Positions 27,460 through 38,848 of a DNA stretch of 64,000 nucleotides are shown one piece after another; the stretch's first letter is position 1, and every line of letters starts with the position of its first letter. Below the pieces are notes generated by a model. It was given only the letters and a program-made list of their open reading frames with translations, did no database searches and was not told the DNA's origin. This DNA comes from Corynebacterium callunae DSM 20147. GTDB lineage: Bacteria > Actinomycetota > Actinomycetes > Mycobacteriales > Mycobacteriaceae. A program made the position numbers and the translations under genes. The stretch covers positions 496,001 through 560,000 of the forward strand of contig NC_020506.1 in assembly GCF_000344785.1 (NCBI RefSeq), written 5' to 3'.

Positions 27460-29589
27460 GTGGCACAAGAAGTGCTTAAGGACCTAAATAAGGTTCGCAA
27501 TATCGGCATCATGGCTCACATCGATGCTGGTAAGACCACTACCACCGAACGCATCCTCTTCTACACCGGTATTAACCGTAAGGTCGGCGAGACCCACGAC
27601 GGTGCATCCACCACTGACTGGATGGAGCAGGAGAAGGAACGCGGCATCACCATTACCTCCGCTGCTGTTACCTGTTTCTGGCAGAACAACCAGATCAACA
27701 TCATTGACACCCCGGGCCACGTTGACTTTACCGTTGAGGTTGAGCGCTCCCTCCGTGTTCTTGATGGCGCTGTCGCAGTGTTCGACGGTAAGGAAGGTGT
27801 TGAGCCTCAGTCCGAGCAGGTTTGGCGTCAGGCTACCAAGTACGACGTTCCTCGTATCTGCTTCGTTAACAAGATGGACAAGCTGGGTGCAGACTTCTAC
27901 TACACCGTTGGCACCATCGAAGACCGCCTTGGCGCTAAGCCATTGGTTATGCAGCTTCCAATCGGCGCCGAGGATGCTTTCGAAGGCGTCATCGACCTGC
28001 TGACCATGAAGGCTCTGACCTGGCGTGGAGTTACCCCAATTGGTACCGAAGCTACCGTTGAGGAAATCCCAGCTGAGCTTGCTGACAAGGCTGCTGAGTA
28101 CCGCGAGAAGCTGCTCGAGACCGTTGCAGAGTCCGATGAAGAGCTCATGGAGAAGTTCTTCGGCGGCGAAGAGCTGACCATGGACGAGATCAAGGGCGCC
28201 ATCCGTAAGATGGTTATCAACTCTGAGATCTACCCTGTTTACTGTGGTACTGCATACAAGAACAAGGGCGTTCAGCCTTTGCTCGACGCAGTTATCGACT
28301 TCCTTCCTTCCCCACTCGACCTCGGTGTTACCGAAGGTACCGACGTGAAGGATCCTGAGAAGGTTCTTACCCGTAAGCCTTCTGATGAAGAGCCACTTTC
28401 CGCTCTTGCATTCAAGATTGCAGCTCACCCATTCTTCGGTAAGCTGACCTTCGTTCGCCTGTACTCCGGCAAGGTTGAGCCAGGCGAGCAGGTTTTGAAC
28501 TCCACCAAGGGAAAGAAAGAGCGCATCGGTAAGCTCTTCCAGATGCACGCTAACAAGGAAAACCCTGTTGACGTTGCACACGCTGGTAACATCTACGCGT
28601 TCATTGGTCTGAAGGACACCACCACCGGTGACACCCTTTGCGATCCAAACGCACCTATCATTCTTGAGTCCATGGACTTCCCGGATCCAGTTATCCAGGT
28701 TGCAATTGAGCCAAAGACCAAGTCTGACCAGGAGAAGCTGGGTGTTGCTATCCAGAAGCTTGCTGAAGAAGACCCAACCTTCACCGTGCACCTTGACGAT
28801 GAGTCCGGCCAGACCGTTATCGGCGGCATGGGCGAGCTCCACCTTGACGTTCTTGTTGACCGTATGCGTCGCGAGTTCAAGGTTGAGGCAAACATCGGTG
28901 ACCCACAGGTTGCTTACCGCGAGACCATCCGTAAGCCTGTTGAGTCCCTGAGCTACACCCACAAGAAGCAGACCGGTGGTTCCGGTCAGTTCGCTAAGGT
29001 TGTTATCTCCATCGAGCCTTACGCACCTGCACAGGAAGAGCTTGAAGAGGGCGAATCCGCAATCTACAAGTTCGTGAACGCTGTTACCGGTGGTCGTGTT
29101 CCTCGTGAATACATCCCTTCCGTTGACGCAGGTATCCAGGACGCAATGCAGTACGGCTTCCTCGCCGGCTACCCATTGGTTAACGTCAAGGCAACCCTTG
29201 AAGACGGCGCTTACCACGACGTTGACTCCTCTGAAATGGCCTTCAAGCTTGCCGGTTCCCAGGCATTCAAGGAAGCTGTTGCAAAGGCAAAGCCAGTTCT
29301 GCTGGAGCCAATCATGTCCGTCGAAATCACCACCCCTGAGGACTACATGGGTGAAGTTATCGGTGACGTGAACTCCCGTCGTGGCCAGATCGCTTCCATG
29401 GATGACCGTGCAGGCGCTAAGGTCGTCAAGGCTAAGGTTCCTCTGTCCCAGATGTTCGGTTACGTCGGTGACCTGCGTTCCAAGACCCAGGGTCGTGCAA
29501 ACTACTCCATGGTCTTCGATTCCTATGCCGAGGTCCCTGCCAACGTTGCGGCAGATGTTATTGCTGAGCGCAACGGCACCGCTTCCTAG
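27460..29589 (+). CDS. fusA: Elongation factor G
   Basis: About 709 residues; the translocase GTPase. G1 is AHIDAGKTT near residue 20, the switch [10 protein letters not shown] follows, and [10 protein letters not shown] is G4. The later domains include [14 protein letters not shown] and the C-terminal [19 protein letters not shown] chose the GTG at 27460, giving [20 protein letters not shown], which matches the usual start. It follows rpsL-rpsG but has its own 346-bp leader. Confidence 0.98.
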   Translation: MAQEVLKDLNKVRNIGIMAHIDAGKTTTTERILFYTGINRKVGETHDGASTTDWMEQEKERGITITSAAVTCFWQNNQINIIDTPGHVDFTVEVERSLRVLDGAVAVFDGKEGVEPQSEQVWRQATKYDVPRICFVNKMDKLGADFYYTVGTIEDRLGAKPLVMQLPIGAEDAFEGVIDLLTMKALTWRGVTPIGTEATVEEIPAELADKAAEYREKLLETVAESDEELMEKFFGGEELTMDEIKGAIRKMVINSEIYPVYCGTAYKNKGVQPLLDAVIDFLPSPLDLGVTEGTDVKDPEKVLTRKPSDEEPLSALAFKIAAHPFFGKLTFVRLYSGKVEPGEQVLNSTKGKKERIGKLFQMHANKENPVDVAHAGNIYAFIGLKDTTTGDTLCDPNAPIILESMDFPDPVIQVAIEPKTKSDQEKLGVAIQKLAEEDPTFTVHLDDESGQTVIGGMGELHLDVLVDRMRREFKVEANIGDPQVAYRETIRKPVESLSYTHKKQTGGSGQFAKVVISIEPYAPAQEELEEGESAIYKFVNAVTGGRVPREYIPSVDAGIQDAMQYGFLAGYPLVNVKATLEDGAYHDVDSSEMAFKLAGSQAFKEAVAKAKPVLLEPIMSVEITTPEDYMGEVIGDVNSRRGQIASMDDRAGAKVVKAKVPLSQMFGYVGDLRSKTQGRANYSMVFDSYAEVPANVAADVIAERNGTAS

Positions 29590-29969
29590 TTAAACGCTCC
29601 GACACTTCGGTGTCAGGGCGCCGCTAGGGCACATCAATAGGAGGCTTAGCCTCCTATAGCCACCCCGCGTGTTTTATCGTGTCAGAGAGCGCGTAGGGTG
29701 GTGTAGGGTAGTGGCCTGCTAGCGATATTGAGACCGCAGATTTAAGTGTGGTTTGCAATGTATCTAGCTGGCCGTTACCCTGCGAAAGTCCACAGGGTAG
29801 CTGGTAGTTTGAAAATCAACGCCGTTGCCCTTAGGATTCAGTAACTGGCACATTTTGTAATGCGCTAGATCTGTGTTCCTCAGCCCCCGTGGCTGCTTCT
29901 CACAGTGAAGGCTAAACCAATTCGTGGCTGCGAAAGTCGTAGCCACCACGAAGTCCAGGAGGACATACA
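29590..29969 (+). other. fusA-tuf intergenic region with three hairpins
   Basis: No gene is seen. Directly after fusA, GACAC-TTCG-GTGTC (29601-29614) forms a tetraloop hairpin. ATAGGAGGC / GCCTCCTAT with loop TTA (29637-29657) is a 9-bp perfect stem without a T run. Closer to tuf, TACCCTG (29776-29782) pairs with CAGGGTA (29793-29799). The tuf promoter probably lies between the second and third hairpins. Confidence 0.6.
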
Positions 29970-31160
<1,191 letters not shown>

Positions 31161-31213
31161 TTAATGATCTCTTAAGGATTCAAAGCCATAAGGTTTAGAT
31201 TCTTAAAAACTTA

Positions 31214-31247
31214 GAAACCCAGAGGATTTTTCCTCTGGGTTTCTTTG
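31214..31247 (+). terminator. Terminator of tuf
   Basis: A 13-bp perfect stem, GAAACCCAGAGGA / TCCTCTGGGTTTC, with loop TTTT and a following T run. Confidence 0.95.
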
Positions 31248-31289
31248 CGTTTATCGCACACTTAAAAATCTGGATTAGGCTTAAAACTT

Positions 31290-31991
31290 ATGAGCAAAGA
31301 TCCCGCCCGCATTCCCGCAGTAATCGCAGAACTACAGCAGACCTGGGAAGGGCAACCGGAACTTTCCTTAAGTACCCTCTTTGGAATCCTGGCTAATAAG
31401 GGCGTGGGGTGGGGTAGTGATGATGAGGAGCTGGTGCAACATCTACAAGAAATGCGCAGGAAGTTTCCGGCACAGCTGCGCGGCCCAGTCATTGATATGC
31501 GCGAAAGATATGTAGTGGAAACGCTGAATCCCGCCAATCTGGTCACTGTTGATCCCTATCGCGTCGTGGTGCGCCCACTCAACCAGGTCCGTCAGCCGGG
31601 CATCTGGGAATACCGCCAGCTCAAGGCCTTTGTTAATGCCCCGCTTTATATCGAGGACCGCGAGGGCATCGAGCACAACCTGGGCACCATTAAACAAATC
31701 AGGCTTGTCGACGAAAAACCGCAGCCACAGGTGGATCAGCTAAACAACCAAAAGCAGCAAGATATTGGTGACGACGTTTTTGTCGTCCTCTTGGAGTCGG
31801 GAACCAGTGTTGTTATTGAAAGAAAGATCAGCGTTTTTGCAGAACAAAGGCGCAGTGTGGATAAGCAAAGAATCAAGTGGCTAAAAATAGAGCGCTGTGA
31901 AGTCGGATCAGAGCTGGAAGTTTTAGCAACCAGCGGACCAATCACCGTTGCTGGTGGCAAAGTCCTGCAGATTATTCCAATTGATGCTTAG
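31290..31991 (+). CDS. Hypothetical protein downstream of tuf
   Basis: A 233-residue soluble protein that I do not recognise. The N-terminal 80 residues are helical (IPAVIAELQQTWEGQPELSL, then FGILANKGVGWGSDDEELV), the middle contains LVTVDPYRVVVRPLNQVRQ and the C-terminal half alternates beta strands. No catalytic motif or signal peptide is visible. Its 3' end overlaps the convergent siderophore ATPase gene by 20 bp. A gene in this position is present in C. glutamicum, so conservation within the genus is likely. Confidence 0.7.
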   Translation: MSKDPARIPAVIAELQQTWEGQPELSLSTLFGILANKGVGWGSDDEELVQHLQEMRRKFPAQLRGPVIDMRERYVVETLNPANLVTVDPYRVVVRPLNQVRQPGIWEYRQLKAFVNAPLYIEDREGIEHNLGTIKQIRLVDEKPQPQVDQLNNQKQQDIGDDVFVVLLESGTSVVIERKISVFAEQRRSVDKQRIKWLKIERCEVGSELEVLATSGPITVAGGKVLQIIPIDA

Positions 31992-32775
31992 GCAGTGGCA
32001 CCACCATTGGGGTGGCGGTGACGGGATCGGGGGCAATTAGGCAGTCTAGGCCGAAAACCTCTGAGATGAGTTCCGTGGTGATGACGTTATGCGGGGTGCC
32101 GGTGGTGATGATTTTGCCGTCTTTCATCACAATGAGGTGATCGGCGTAGCGCGCTGCTTGATTAAGATCGTGCAGCACCGTGACAATCGTTTTGCCCTCG
32201 CGGTTGAAGGCACGTAAAAGCTCTAGAAGTTCATATTGGTGTGCAATATCCAAGAAGGTTGTGGGCTCATCAAGCAACATGAGGGGAGTTTGTTGTGCTA
32301 GCAGCATTGCCACCCATACTCTTTGCCGCTGACCGCCGGAGAGCTCATCAACTAAACGGGCGGAAAGTTCTGTGAGGCGAGTGGCTGCCAGTGCTTGGGC
32401 TACCGCATCGGCATCAGAATCACGCCATTGCTGAATCAGGCTTTGATAGGGAGCTCGGCCACGCGCCACCAAATCTGCCACTCGAATGCCTTCTGGCGCG
32501 ATTGAGGTCTGGGGTAGGAGGCCAAGCTCGCGGGCAATTTCTTTGGGCTTGTATTCTTTGGTCTCGCGGCCATCAAGCAGCACCTTGCCTGCGGTGGGGG
32601 AGATGACTCGGGAAAAACCACGCAGCAAAGTGGATTTGCCACAGCCATTGGGGCCGATGATTGCGGTAAATGATTTATCCGGAATTTCAATACTGAGATC
32701 CGCGGAGATAGTGCGCTTGTCATAGCCGATAGTGGCGTGTTCCATCTGCAAGCGTGTTGTAAAAGATTCGGTCAT
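31972..32775 (-). CDS. Iron-siderophore ABC transporter, ATP-binding protein
   Basis: About 267 residues, of the FepC/FecE/FhuC type. Walker A is GPNGCGKST near residue 42, the signature is LSGGQRQRVW near 140, and Walker B is LMLLDEPTTFLD, which is characteristic of iron-chelate importers; the H-loop is VLHDLNQA. I chose the ATG at 32775. It is the third gene of a leftward operon with two permeases. The DtxR box ahead of the operon supports iron uptake; the siderophore is unknown. Confidence 0.92.
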   Translation of the reverse strand: MTESFTTRLQMEHATIGYDKRTISADLSIEIPDKSFTAIIGPNGCGKSTLLRGFSRVISPTAGKVLLDGRETKEYKPKEIARELGLLPQTSIAPEGIRVADLVARGRAPYQSLIQQWRDSDADAVAQALAATRLTELSARLVDELSGGQRQRVWVAMLLAQQTPLMLLDEPTTFLDIAHQYELLELLRAFNREGKTIVTVLHDLNQAARYADHLIVMKDGKIITTGTPHNVITTELISEVFGLDCLIAPDPVTATPMVVPLPKHQLE

Positions 32776-32801
32776 AGTAGAAATCCTCAAGAATTGCGGT
32801 G

Positions 32802-33968
32802 TTAGTGGGTGTGACCCGCGAAGTTGTGGCGGCGGGTTTCGCGAATAATCAGCCAGATCATGTAACAGCCACCAATGCAGACGGTGAGTAGACCAACCGG
32901 AATCGTGCGGTAAAAGCTAGCAATGACCAGGGAGGTAAGGTGCGCGATGCTTAGTAGTGCTGCTCCCATCGCTGCGGCAGAAAACAAGCTAACGCCAGGA
33001 GTATGAGTAATACGCCTGGCTAGCTGTGGGGCAACAAGGGCAATAAAGGAGATCGGTCCAGCTGCAGCGGTCACCAGTGCCGTAGTTGCTACACCCAAAA
33101 CAATGAGTGCTAAGCGAGTGGAATTGAGGTGGAAACCCAAGGTGGCTGCGGCATCATCGCCCATCTCCAAAAAGCGCAGGGTGCGTGACAGGGCGATGGT
33201 GCAGATGAAAATAATTGCAGCGATGATCAACGATGGAATTAGAGATTGCCAGGTAACGCGATTAATGGAACCTGCGCTCCAAAAACCCACCACCATGGCA
33301 TCTTCTACATCGGCGCGGGTGATCAAATATGCATTAATAGAACCCAACATGGCAGAAACGCCAATACCGACAATGATCAGCCGGAATCCCTGGACCCCTT
33401 TGTGCCAAGCCAACACATAAACTGCCAGTGCAGTGAGCAAACCACCCACAATGGCAGCACCAGCGATGGTCCAATATTGGTTATTGCCCAATACCAAAAT
33501 CACCAAGACCACGGCGGTATAAGAACCAGCATCAAAACCAATCACATCAGGGGAACCAAGTGGATTCCTGGTTAGTGATTGGAAAATAGCACCACCAATG
33601 CCCAGCAGCGCGCCAAAAACAACGGCTGCAATGGCTACTGGCAAACGCCATTCGCGTACCACCAGCACGGGGAACTTCTCACCAATGCCAAATATGGCGG
33701 GCACAACCTGGCTTAGTGTGAGGGGATAGTCACCAAGCGTGATGGCGAAGGTCGCACTGCCCACCGCCACCACAAACAAGATGGCAGACACCGTGATAAT
33801 GCGCAGGGGCATATCAAAGGAGAAGTAGCGATTTCTTAACACAAGCGCGCGGTAGCCGCGGTTGAGATCTGAGGTGGCAGCGACGGTGCCCGAGGTTTGG
33901 TTACTGCGGGAGGGGGCGTCGACAAGCGTGGTTTTAAGCGGATCGGAAGGGGAGAGTTTGTTGTTCAT
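32802..33968 (-). CDS. Iron-siderophore ABC transporter, permease 2
   Basis: A FecCD-family permease of about 388 residues with 8-10 hydrophobic segments. The conserved features are GALLGIGGAIFQSLTRNPLG, SPDVIGFDAG and AAGPISFIALVAPQLAR. A hydrophilic N-terminus of about 50 residues precedes the first helix. The ATG at 33968 lies 4 bp after the stop of the other permease, so they form a tight operon and probably a heterodimeric channel. Confidence 0.92.
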   Translation of the reverse strand: MNNKLSPSDPLKTTLVDAPSRSNQTSGTVAATSDLNRGYRALVLRNRYFSFDMPLRIITVSAILFVVAVGSATFAITLGDYPLTLSQVVPAIFGIGEKFPVLVVREWRLPVAIAAVVFGALLGIGGAIFQSLTRNPLGSPDVIGFDAGSYTAVVLVILVLGNNQYWTIAGAAIVGGLLTALAVYVLAWHKGVQGFRLIIVGIGVSAMLGSINAYLITRADVEDAMVVGFWSAGSINRVTWQSLIPSLIIAAIIFICTIALSRTLRFLEMGDDAAATLGFHLNSTRLALIVLGVATTALVTAAAGPISFIALVAPQLARRITHTPGVSLFSAAAMGAALLSIAHLTSLVIASFYRTIPVGLLTVCIGGCYMIWLIIRETRRHNFAGHTH

Positions 33969-33972
33969 TGGG

Positions 33973-35067
33973 CTAGATCCCGCTCGCTTTCTTTCCTCGA
34001 ACCAGTGCAATGAGCACTGGGGCGCCGATAACGGCGGTGACAATGCCAACTTCAATTTCGCCCGGGCGCGCAATAACCCTGCCGATCACATCAGCTGCGA
34101 GCACGAGCACGGGGGCACTCAGTGCAGAATAAGCAATAATCCAGCGTTGATCAGGTCCCACAATCCAACGCACAATATGGGGAATCATTAAACCCACAAA
34201 GCTAATGCCGCCGGTCAGTGCGGTGCCACCGCCGGCCAGCAGCGTCAAAGCAATAATTCCCAGCACGCGGGTGCGGAAAACACGAGTGCCCAAGGAAGCT
34301 GCAAGGTCATCTCCAAGAGCAATGGAATTTAGAGCTCCAGACAACAGGAACGCAATGATCAAGCCAACCGCAATAAATGGCGCAACAGAAAAAGAATCAT
34401 GCAGATCGGTGCGGGCGATGGAACCAAGGTTCCAATTTCGCACACTTTGAAAAGTATCGGGGTTAATTAGCGTTAAAAAGGTGGTGATGCCACCCAATAC
34501 TGCCGCCAGCGCCACACCGGCGAGTACCAGCGTTATTGGCTGTGCGCTGCTACTGGCACCTAGTCCGCCGCCAGCGCTAATGAGATAAACCAGGGCGGTG
34601 GCCACCGCAGCGCCGATGAAAGCAAACCAGATATAACCGCTGACACTGCTCAGCCCAAAAAACCCTACTCCGAGGGTAACCGCAAAACCTGCGCCTGCAT
34701 TAACACCGAGGATGCCGGGATCCGCCAGGGGATTGCGGGTCAGGGCTTGGATCAGCGCGCCAGCAACGCCAAAGGCCGCGCCCACCAAAATGCCAACCAC
34801 GGTGCGCGGAATACGCATAGACCACACGATCACCGCTGCCTCGGAATTATCGCGGTGCATCAGTCCTTCCCATACCGCACTCAGTGGCAGGGGATTCGCG
34901 CCCAGCGCCAAACTCAGCGCGGAGACAACAAGTAACGCTGCGATAATGATCAGCAAACCGAGCGCGCGCCGGCGATGTAGTCGCGTCGGACTAAGCGTGG
35001 GTGCCGTGTTAGTTGTTGCGGTTGTTGCGGTTGGGACAGGGATTTTCTGATGGCTAGGGGATGACAA
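33973..35067 (-). CDS. Iron-siderophore ABC transporter, permease 1
   Basis: A FecCD-family permease of about 364 residues, first gene of the operon. Conserved features are GAAFGVAGALIQALTRNPLA, DPGILGVNAGAGFAV and GGISFVGLMIPHIVRW. I chose the TTG at 35067 because AAGGAAG lies 6 bp upstream. A longer reading to 35124 would place the start upstream of the DtxR operator and is unlikely. No substrate-binding lipoprotein gene is adjacent, so the binding protein must be encoded elsewhere. Confidence 0.9.
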   Translation of the reverse strand: MSSPSHQKIPVPTATTATTNTAPTLSPTRLHRRRALGLLIIIAALLVVSALSLALGANPLPLSAVWEGLMHRDNSEAAVIVWSMRIPRTVVGILVGAAFGVAGALIQALTRNPLADPGILGVNAGAGFAVTLGVGFFGLSSVSGYIWFAFIGAAVATALVYLISAGGGLGASSSAQPITLVLAGVALAAVLGGITTFLTLINPDTFQSVRNWNLGSIARTDLHDSFSVAPFIAVGLIIAFLLSGALNSIALGDDLAASLGTRVFRTRVLGIIALTLLAGGGTALTGGISFVGLMIPHIVRWIVGPDQRWIIAYSALSAPVLVLAADVIGRVIARPGEIEVGIVTAVIGAPVLIALVRGKKASGI

Positions 35068-35083
35068 GCGGAGCTTCCTTAAA

Positions 35084-35102
35084 TTAGGTGAGCCTGATCT
35101 AA
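35084..35102. promoter_or_regulatory. DtxR iron box
   Basis: TTAGGTGAGCCTGATCTAA matches the DtxR consensus TTAGGTTAGGCTAACCTAA at most positions. It lies 17 bp upstream of the permease start. DtxR with iron would repress the transporter. Confidence 0.85.
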
Positions 35103-35108
35103 TAAATT

Positions 35109-35324
35109 GTGCCACAAAGGGCAAAAGATAAAAAAGACGCTTTTCGACGCACAGCTGATGCGTTTGAATGTGACCTGGATTGCAAAGTTATGGAGATGTG
35201 GGTGGAGGTCAATGGCGCTGCCGACTTTTTCAAAGTTCTTGCTGATAGGGGTTGTATTCCGAGTGACGATGTGGTTAACTACTTGAGTTGCCTTAACACG
35301 GCGTGTGTTTCCTTATGCATTTAA
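35109..35324 (+). CDS. Possible small Cys-rich protein
   Basis: A 71-codon frame from a GTG at 35109, on the opposite strand from the siderophore operon and sharing its upstream region. An ATG at 35190 would give a 44-residue product. The tail VNYLSCLNTACVSLCI has three cysteines and several Ser/Thr. A second small frame starts just after. No ribosome-binding site is convincing at the GTG, and no modification enzymes are nearby. It may be a remnant of a larger gene or a genuine small peptide. Confidence 0.35.
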   Translation: MPQRAKDKKDAFRRTADAFECDLDCKVMEMWVEVNGAADFFKVLADRGCIPSDDVVNYLSCLNTACVSLCI

Positions 35325-35334
35325 GGAGATGGAC

Positions 35335-35433
35335 ATGTCAGTTGGTAAGGCAAACATGACACCTTCCATTGAGGTCGAGGATCTAGGTTTCCTAGAGTTT
35401 CAACTTCAGGAGGTATCCACTGAAGCCGGGTAA
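35335..35433 (+). CDS. Possible 32-residue peptide
   Basis: A 32-codon frame that begins 10 bp after the stop of the small Cys-rich frame. AAGGAG lies 6 bp upstream of the ATG, which is a good ribosome-binding site. The peptide begins MSVGKANMTPSIEVEDLG and ends FQLQEVSTEAG, acidic and without cysteine. It resembles a leader peptide without a core, but it could equally be a chance or decayed frame. Confidence 0.35.
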   Translation: MSVGKANMTPSIEVEDLGFLEFQLQEVSTEAG

Positions 35434-35730
35434 CTGGTGAAGGCGGAACCGGAGAAGGGGCATGGCAAATAAACAGCGGCAGTTACGTTAGGGCCACGCA
35501 TACGCATTTGGTCCCTTCCGATTTTCCTGATTAATTTCAGATCAATCGTGGCGCGATTTATTTGCACAGCGCCCGTGATCCAATGTCAGAGAATTTTGAC
35601 AGGTCAGGTTAAACACTGGCGTTGCGCCCGAGCCCCTAGCCCGGACAACGTTATAGAGAATAATGAGTGAAGCGAATTCCCACCGCTCTCCAAAATGGAA
35701 GATGTGGGACTAGCGAGGAAGAGGATAAGC
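35434..35730 (+). other. S10 operon promoter and leader
   Basis: No gene is seen. The region between the small frame and rpsJ contains a likely -10 around TATAGAGAAT (35652-35661). The remainder is leader before the GTG of rpsJ. Confidence 0.5.
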
Positions 35731-36036
35731 GTGGCGGGACAAAAGATCCGCATTAGGCTCAAGGCCTACGACCACGAGGCGATTGATGCGTCTGCACGCA
35801 AAATCGTTGAGACGGTCACCCGCACGGGTGCCCGAGTCGTTGGACCGGTGCCTTTGCCCACCGAAAAGAACGTATATGCCGTTATTCGTTCTCCCCATAA
35901 GTACAAGGACTCTCGCGAGCACTTCGAGATGCGCACCCACAAGCGCCTGATCGACATCCTCGACCCGACGCCGAAGACTGTTGATGCCCTTATGCGCATC
36001 GACCTTCCGGCCAGCGTCGATGTGAACATTCAGTGA
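35731..36036 (+). CDS. rpsJ: 30S ribosomal protein S10
   Basis: The 101-residue S10 protein, first gene of the S10 operon. It starts [20 protein letters not shown] and ends with [20 protein letters not shown]. The start is a GTG at 35731 preceded by GAAGAGGA; the upstream in-frame codons (from 35695) do not belong to S10. Confidence 0.97.
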   Translation: MAGQKIRIRLKAYDHEAIDASARKIVETVTRTGARVVGPVPLPTEKNVYAVIRSPHKYKDSREHFEMRTHKRLIDILDPTPKTVDALMRIDLPASVDVNIQ

Positions 36037-36068
36037 TCGACGGAACTTTTGGCAGCGGAGAATAAATA

Positions 36069-36725
36069 ATGAGTGAAAACGAGATCAAGGGCATTCTGGG
36101 CACCAAGCTCGGCATGACTCAGATCTTCGACGAGGAAAACCGCGTTATTCCGGTTACCGTCGTTGAAGCTGGTCCATGCGTAGTTTCCCAGATTCGCACC
36201 GTTGAGACCGATGGCTACAACGCCATCCAGATCGCCTACGGCGAAATCGACCCCCGCAAGGTGAATCAGCCAGTGGCTGGTCACTTTAAGAAAGCAGGCG
36301 TTACCCCCCGCCGCCACGTCACCGAGATTCGTATGGACGATGTCTCCGGTTACGAGGTTGGACAGGACGTTACTGTTGACATTTTCGACGGCATTAAGTT
36401 CGTTGACGTCACCGGTACCTCCAAGGGTAAGGGCTACGCCGGCGCTATGAAGCGCCATGGCTTCGCTGGCCAGGGAGCCGGCCACGGTAACCAAGCAGCA
36501 CACCGCCGCGTAGGTGGCATTGGTGCAGCTTCTACCCCAGGTCGTGTCTTCAAGGGCAAGCGTATGGCTGGCCGCATGGGTAATGACCGCGTCACCACCC
36601 AGAACCTTAAGGTTCAGAAGATTGACGCCGATGCCAACCTCATCCTGATCAAGGGTGCGATCCCGGGCAACCGTGGCGGCATCGTTACCGTTAAGACCGC
36701 AGTGAAGGGCGGTGCACACGCATGA
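36069..36725 (+). CDS. rplC: 50S ribosomal protein L3
   Basis: The 218-residue L3 protein, an early assembly protein near the peptidyl transferase centre. It begins with [20 protein letters not shown] and contains the extended loop [19 protein letters not shown]. Its stop overlaps the rplD ATG (ATGA), so translation is probably coupled. Confidence 0.97.
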   Translation: MSENEIKGILGTKLGMTQIFDEENRVIPVTVVEAGPCVVSQIRTVETDGYNAIQIAYGEIDPRKVNQPVAGHFKKAGVTPRRHVTEIRMDDVSGYEVGQDVTVDIFDGIKFVDVTGTSKGKGYAGAMKRHGFAGQGAGHGNQAAHRRVGGIGAASTPGRVFKGKRMAGRMGNDRVTTQNLKVQKIDADANLILIKGAIPGNRGGIVTVKTAVKGGAHA

Positions 36726-37378
36726 CGAATCTGAAGCTGGACGTCCAGGCTGCCGACGGCACTACCGCCGGTTCTGTTGACCTACCTGCAGAGATTTTTG
36801 ACCGTGAGGTTTCCGTCGCACTGCTGCACCAGGTTGTCAATGCACAGCTTGCAGCAGCTCGACAGGGCACCCACTCCACCAAGACCCGCGGTGAAGTACG
36901 CGGCGGTGGCCGTAAGCCATTCCGCCAGAAGGGAACCGGTCGCGCTCGTCAGGGCTCGATCCGTGCACCTCACTTCACCGGTGGTGGTATTTCCCACGGC
37001 CCTAAGCCACGCGACTACTCTCAGCGCACCCCTAAGAAGATGATTAAGGCTGCCCTTTTCGGCGCCCTTTCCGATCGTGTTCGTAACGATCGTATCCACG
37101 TCATCTCCGAATTGGTGCCAGGCCAGACCCCTTCGACCAAGTCTGCAAAGGCTTTCATCGAGCGTCTGTCCGAGCGTAAGTCCATCCTGCTCGTACTGAG
37201 CCGTGAGGACATCAACGCCCAGAAGAGTGCCAACAACCTGCCCGGCGTACACATCCTGTCCGCTGATCAGCTGAACACCTACGACGTTCTCAAGTCTGAT
37301 GACGTTGTGTTCTCCGTTGAGGCTCTCCACACCTTCATCAACCGCGCTTCTGGTGCGGTAAAGGAGGAGCAGAACTAA
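36722..37378 (+). CDS. rplD: 50S ribosomal protein L4
   Basis: The 218-residue L4 protein, which lines the exit tunnel. The basic loop reads [20 protein letters not shown]. In some bacteria L4 autoregulates the S10 operon; no E. coli-like leader is visible here. The gene overlaps rplC by 4 bp and shares a base with the rplW start. Confidence 0.97.
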   Translation: MTNLKLDVQAADGTTAGSVDLPAEIFDREVSVALLHQVVNAQLAAARQGTHSTKTRGEVRGGGRKPFRQKGTGRARQGSIRAPHFTGGGISHGPKPRDYSQRTPKKMIKAALFGALSDRVRNDRIHVISELVPGQTPSTKSAKAFIERLSERKSILLVLSREDINAQKSANNLPGVHILSADQLNTYDVLKSDDVVFSVEALHTFINRASGAVKEEQN

Positions 37379-37683
37379 TGGCTACTATCGCCAATCCACG
37401 CGACATCATCCTCGCGCCGGTCGTTTCTGAGAAGTCTTATGGCCTCATGGAGCAGAATGTTTACACATTCTTCGTCTCCACCGATGCCAACAAGACTCAG
37501 ATCAAGATTGCCATCGAAGAGATCTTCGGCGTCAAGGTTGCTGCTGTGAACACCGTAAACCGTGCAGGTAAGCGCAAGCGCTCCCGCTCCGGCTTCGGTA
37601 CCCGCAAGGCCACCAAGCGCGCTTATGTCACTCTTCGCGAGGGCAGCGACTCCATCGACATCTTCAACGGCTCCGTCGCTTAA
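37378..37683 (+). CDS. rplW: 50S ribosomal protein L23
   Basis: The 101-residue L23 protein at the tunnel exit, the docking site for trigger factor and SRP. It reads [20 protein letters not shown] at the start. It overlaps the rplD stop (TAATG) and precedes rplB by 24 bp. Confidence 0.97.
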   Translation: MATIANPRDIILAPVVSEKSYGLMEQNVYTFFVSTDANKTQIKIAIEEIFGVKVAAVNTVNRAGKRKRSRSGFGTRKATKRAYVTLREGSDSIDIFNGSVA

Positions 37684-37707
37684 GACGTCGATAGAAAAGG
37701 ACTAATT

Positions 37708-38550
37708 ATGGCTATTCGTAAGTACAAGCCGACAACCCCGGGTCGCCGTCAGAGCTCCGTTTCCATGTTCTCGGAGATCACCCGTTCGACCCCAGAGAAG
37801 TCACTGCTTCGCCCGCTCTCCAAGACCGGCGGCCGTAACTCTCACGGACACATCACCACCCGTCACCGCGGTGGTGGACACAAGCGTCGTTACCGCGTCA
37901 TCGACTTCCGTCGTAATGACAAGGACGGCATCCTGGCTAAGGTCGCTCACATCGAGTACGACCCAAACCGCACCGCAAACATTGCTTTGCTGCACTACTT
38001 TGATGGCGAGAAGCGTTACATCATCGCTCCTAAGGGCCTGCAGCAGGGCGCAGTTCTTGAGTCCGGCGCTGGCGCCGACATCAAGATCGGCAACAACCTG
38101 CCTTTGCGTAACATCCCAACCGGTACCACCATCCACAATGTGGAGTTGAAGCCCGGTGCAGGTGCTAAGCTGGCTCGTTCCGCTGGTACTTCTATTCAGC
38201 TTCTTGGTAAGGAAGGCGCTTACGCTGTTTTGCGTATGCCATCCTCCGAGATCCGTCGCGTAGACATCCGCTGCCGCGCAACTGTTGGTGAGGTCGGCAA
38301 CGCTGACCAGATCAACATCCGCTGGGGCAAGGCTGGCCGTATGCGTTGGAAGGGCTGGCGCCCAACCGTCCGTGGTGTCGTTATGAACCCGGTCGATCAC
38401 CCACATGGTGGTGGTGAAGGCAAGACTTCCGGTGGTCGCCACCCAGTTTCCCCATGGGGAAAGAAGGAAGGCCGCACCCGCAGCCCTAAGCGTTACAGTG
38501 ATGACATGATTGTTCGTCGCCGTCGCGCTAACAAGAACAAGAAGCGCTAA
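37708..38550 (+). CDS. rplB: 50S ribosomal protein L2
   Basis: The 280-residue L2 protein, needed for subunit joining and peptidyl transfer. The conserved C-terminal [20 protein letters not shown], with the histidine important for function, is present, as is the basic tail KNKKR. AAAGGA precedes the ATG. Confidence 0.98.
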   Translation: MAIRKYKPTTPGRRQSSVSMFSEITRSTPEKSLLRPLSKTGGRNSHGHITTRHRGGGHKRRYRVIDFRRNDKDGILAKVAHIEYDPNRTANIALLHYFDGEKRYIIAPKGLQQGAVLESGAGADIKIGNNLPLRNIPTGTTIHNVELKPGAGAKLARSAGTSIQLLGKEGAYAVLRMPSSEIRRVDIRCRATVGEVGNADQINIRWGKAGRMRWKGWRPTVRGVVMNPVDHPHGGGEGKTSGGRHPVSPWGKKEGRTRSPKRYSDDMIVRRRRANKNKKR

Positions 38551-38566
38551 GAGGAGGTAACGAAGA

Positions 38567-38845
38567 ATGCCACGCAGCCTTAAGAAAGGCCCGTTCGTCG
38601 ATGAGCACCTCCTCAACAAGGTAGACGCTCAGAACGAAAAGGGTACCAAGCAGGTCATCAAGACCTGGTCCCGCCGTTCCACCATTCTCCCCGATTTCAT
38701 CGGTCACACCTTTGCTGTCCATGATGGACGCAAGCACGTGCCAGTTTTCGTGGATGATGCCATGGTCGGTCACAAGCTGGGCGAATTCGCCCCAACCAAG
38801 ACCTTCAAGGGTCACATCAAGGACGACAAGAAGGGACGTCGATAA
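38567..38845 (+). CDS. rpsS: 30S ribosomal protein S19
   Basis: The 92-residue S19 protein of the 30S head. It starts [19 protein letters not shown] and contains [19 protein letters not shown]. The end of the gene overlaps a copy of the GCTTNTCGACG motif (38837-38847). AGGAGG precedes the ATG. Confidence 0.97.
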   Translation: MPRSLKKGPFVDEHLLNKVDAQNEKGTKQVIKTWSRRSTILPDFIGHTFAVHDGRKHVPVFVDDAMVGHKLGEFAPTKTFKGHIKDDKKGRR

Positions 38846-38848
38846 GCG

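Noticed and set aside
27484..29217. A 577-residue open frame antisense to fusA
   Set aside because: It is a mirror of the strong codon bias of fusA on the other strand, has no family signature or ribosome-binding site, and similar antisense frames occur in all highly expressed genes here.
35065..35124. Start of permease 1 at the TTG at 35124
   Set aside because: It would place the DtxR operator inside the coding region; the TTG at 35067 has a good ribosome-binding site.
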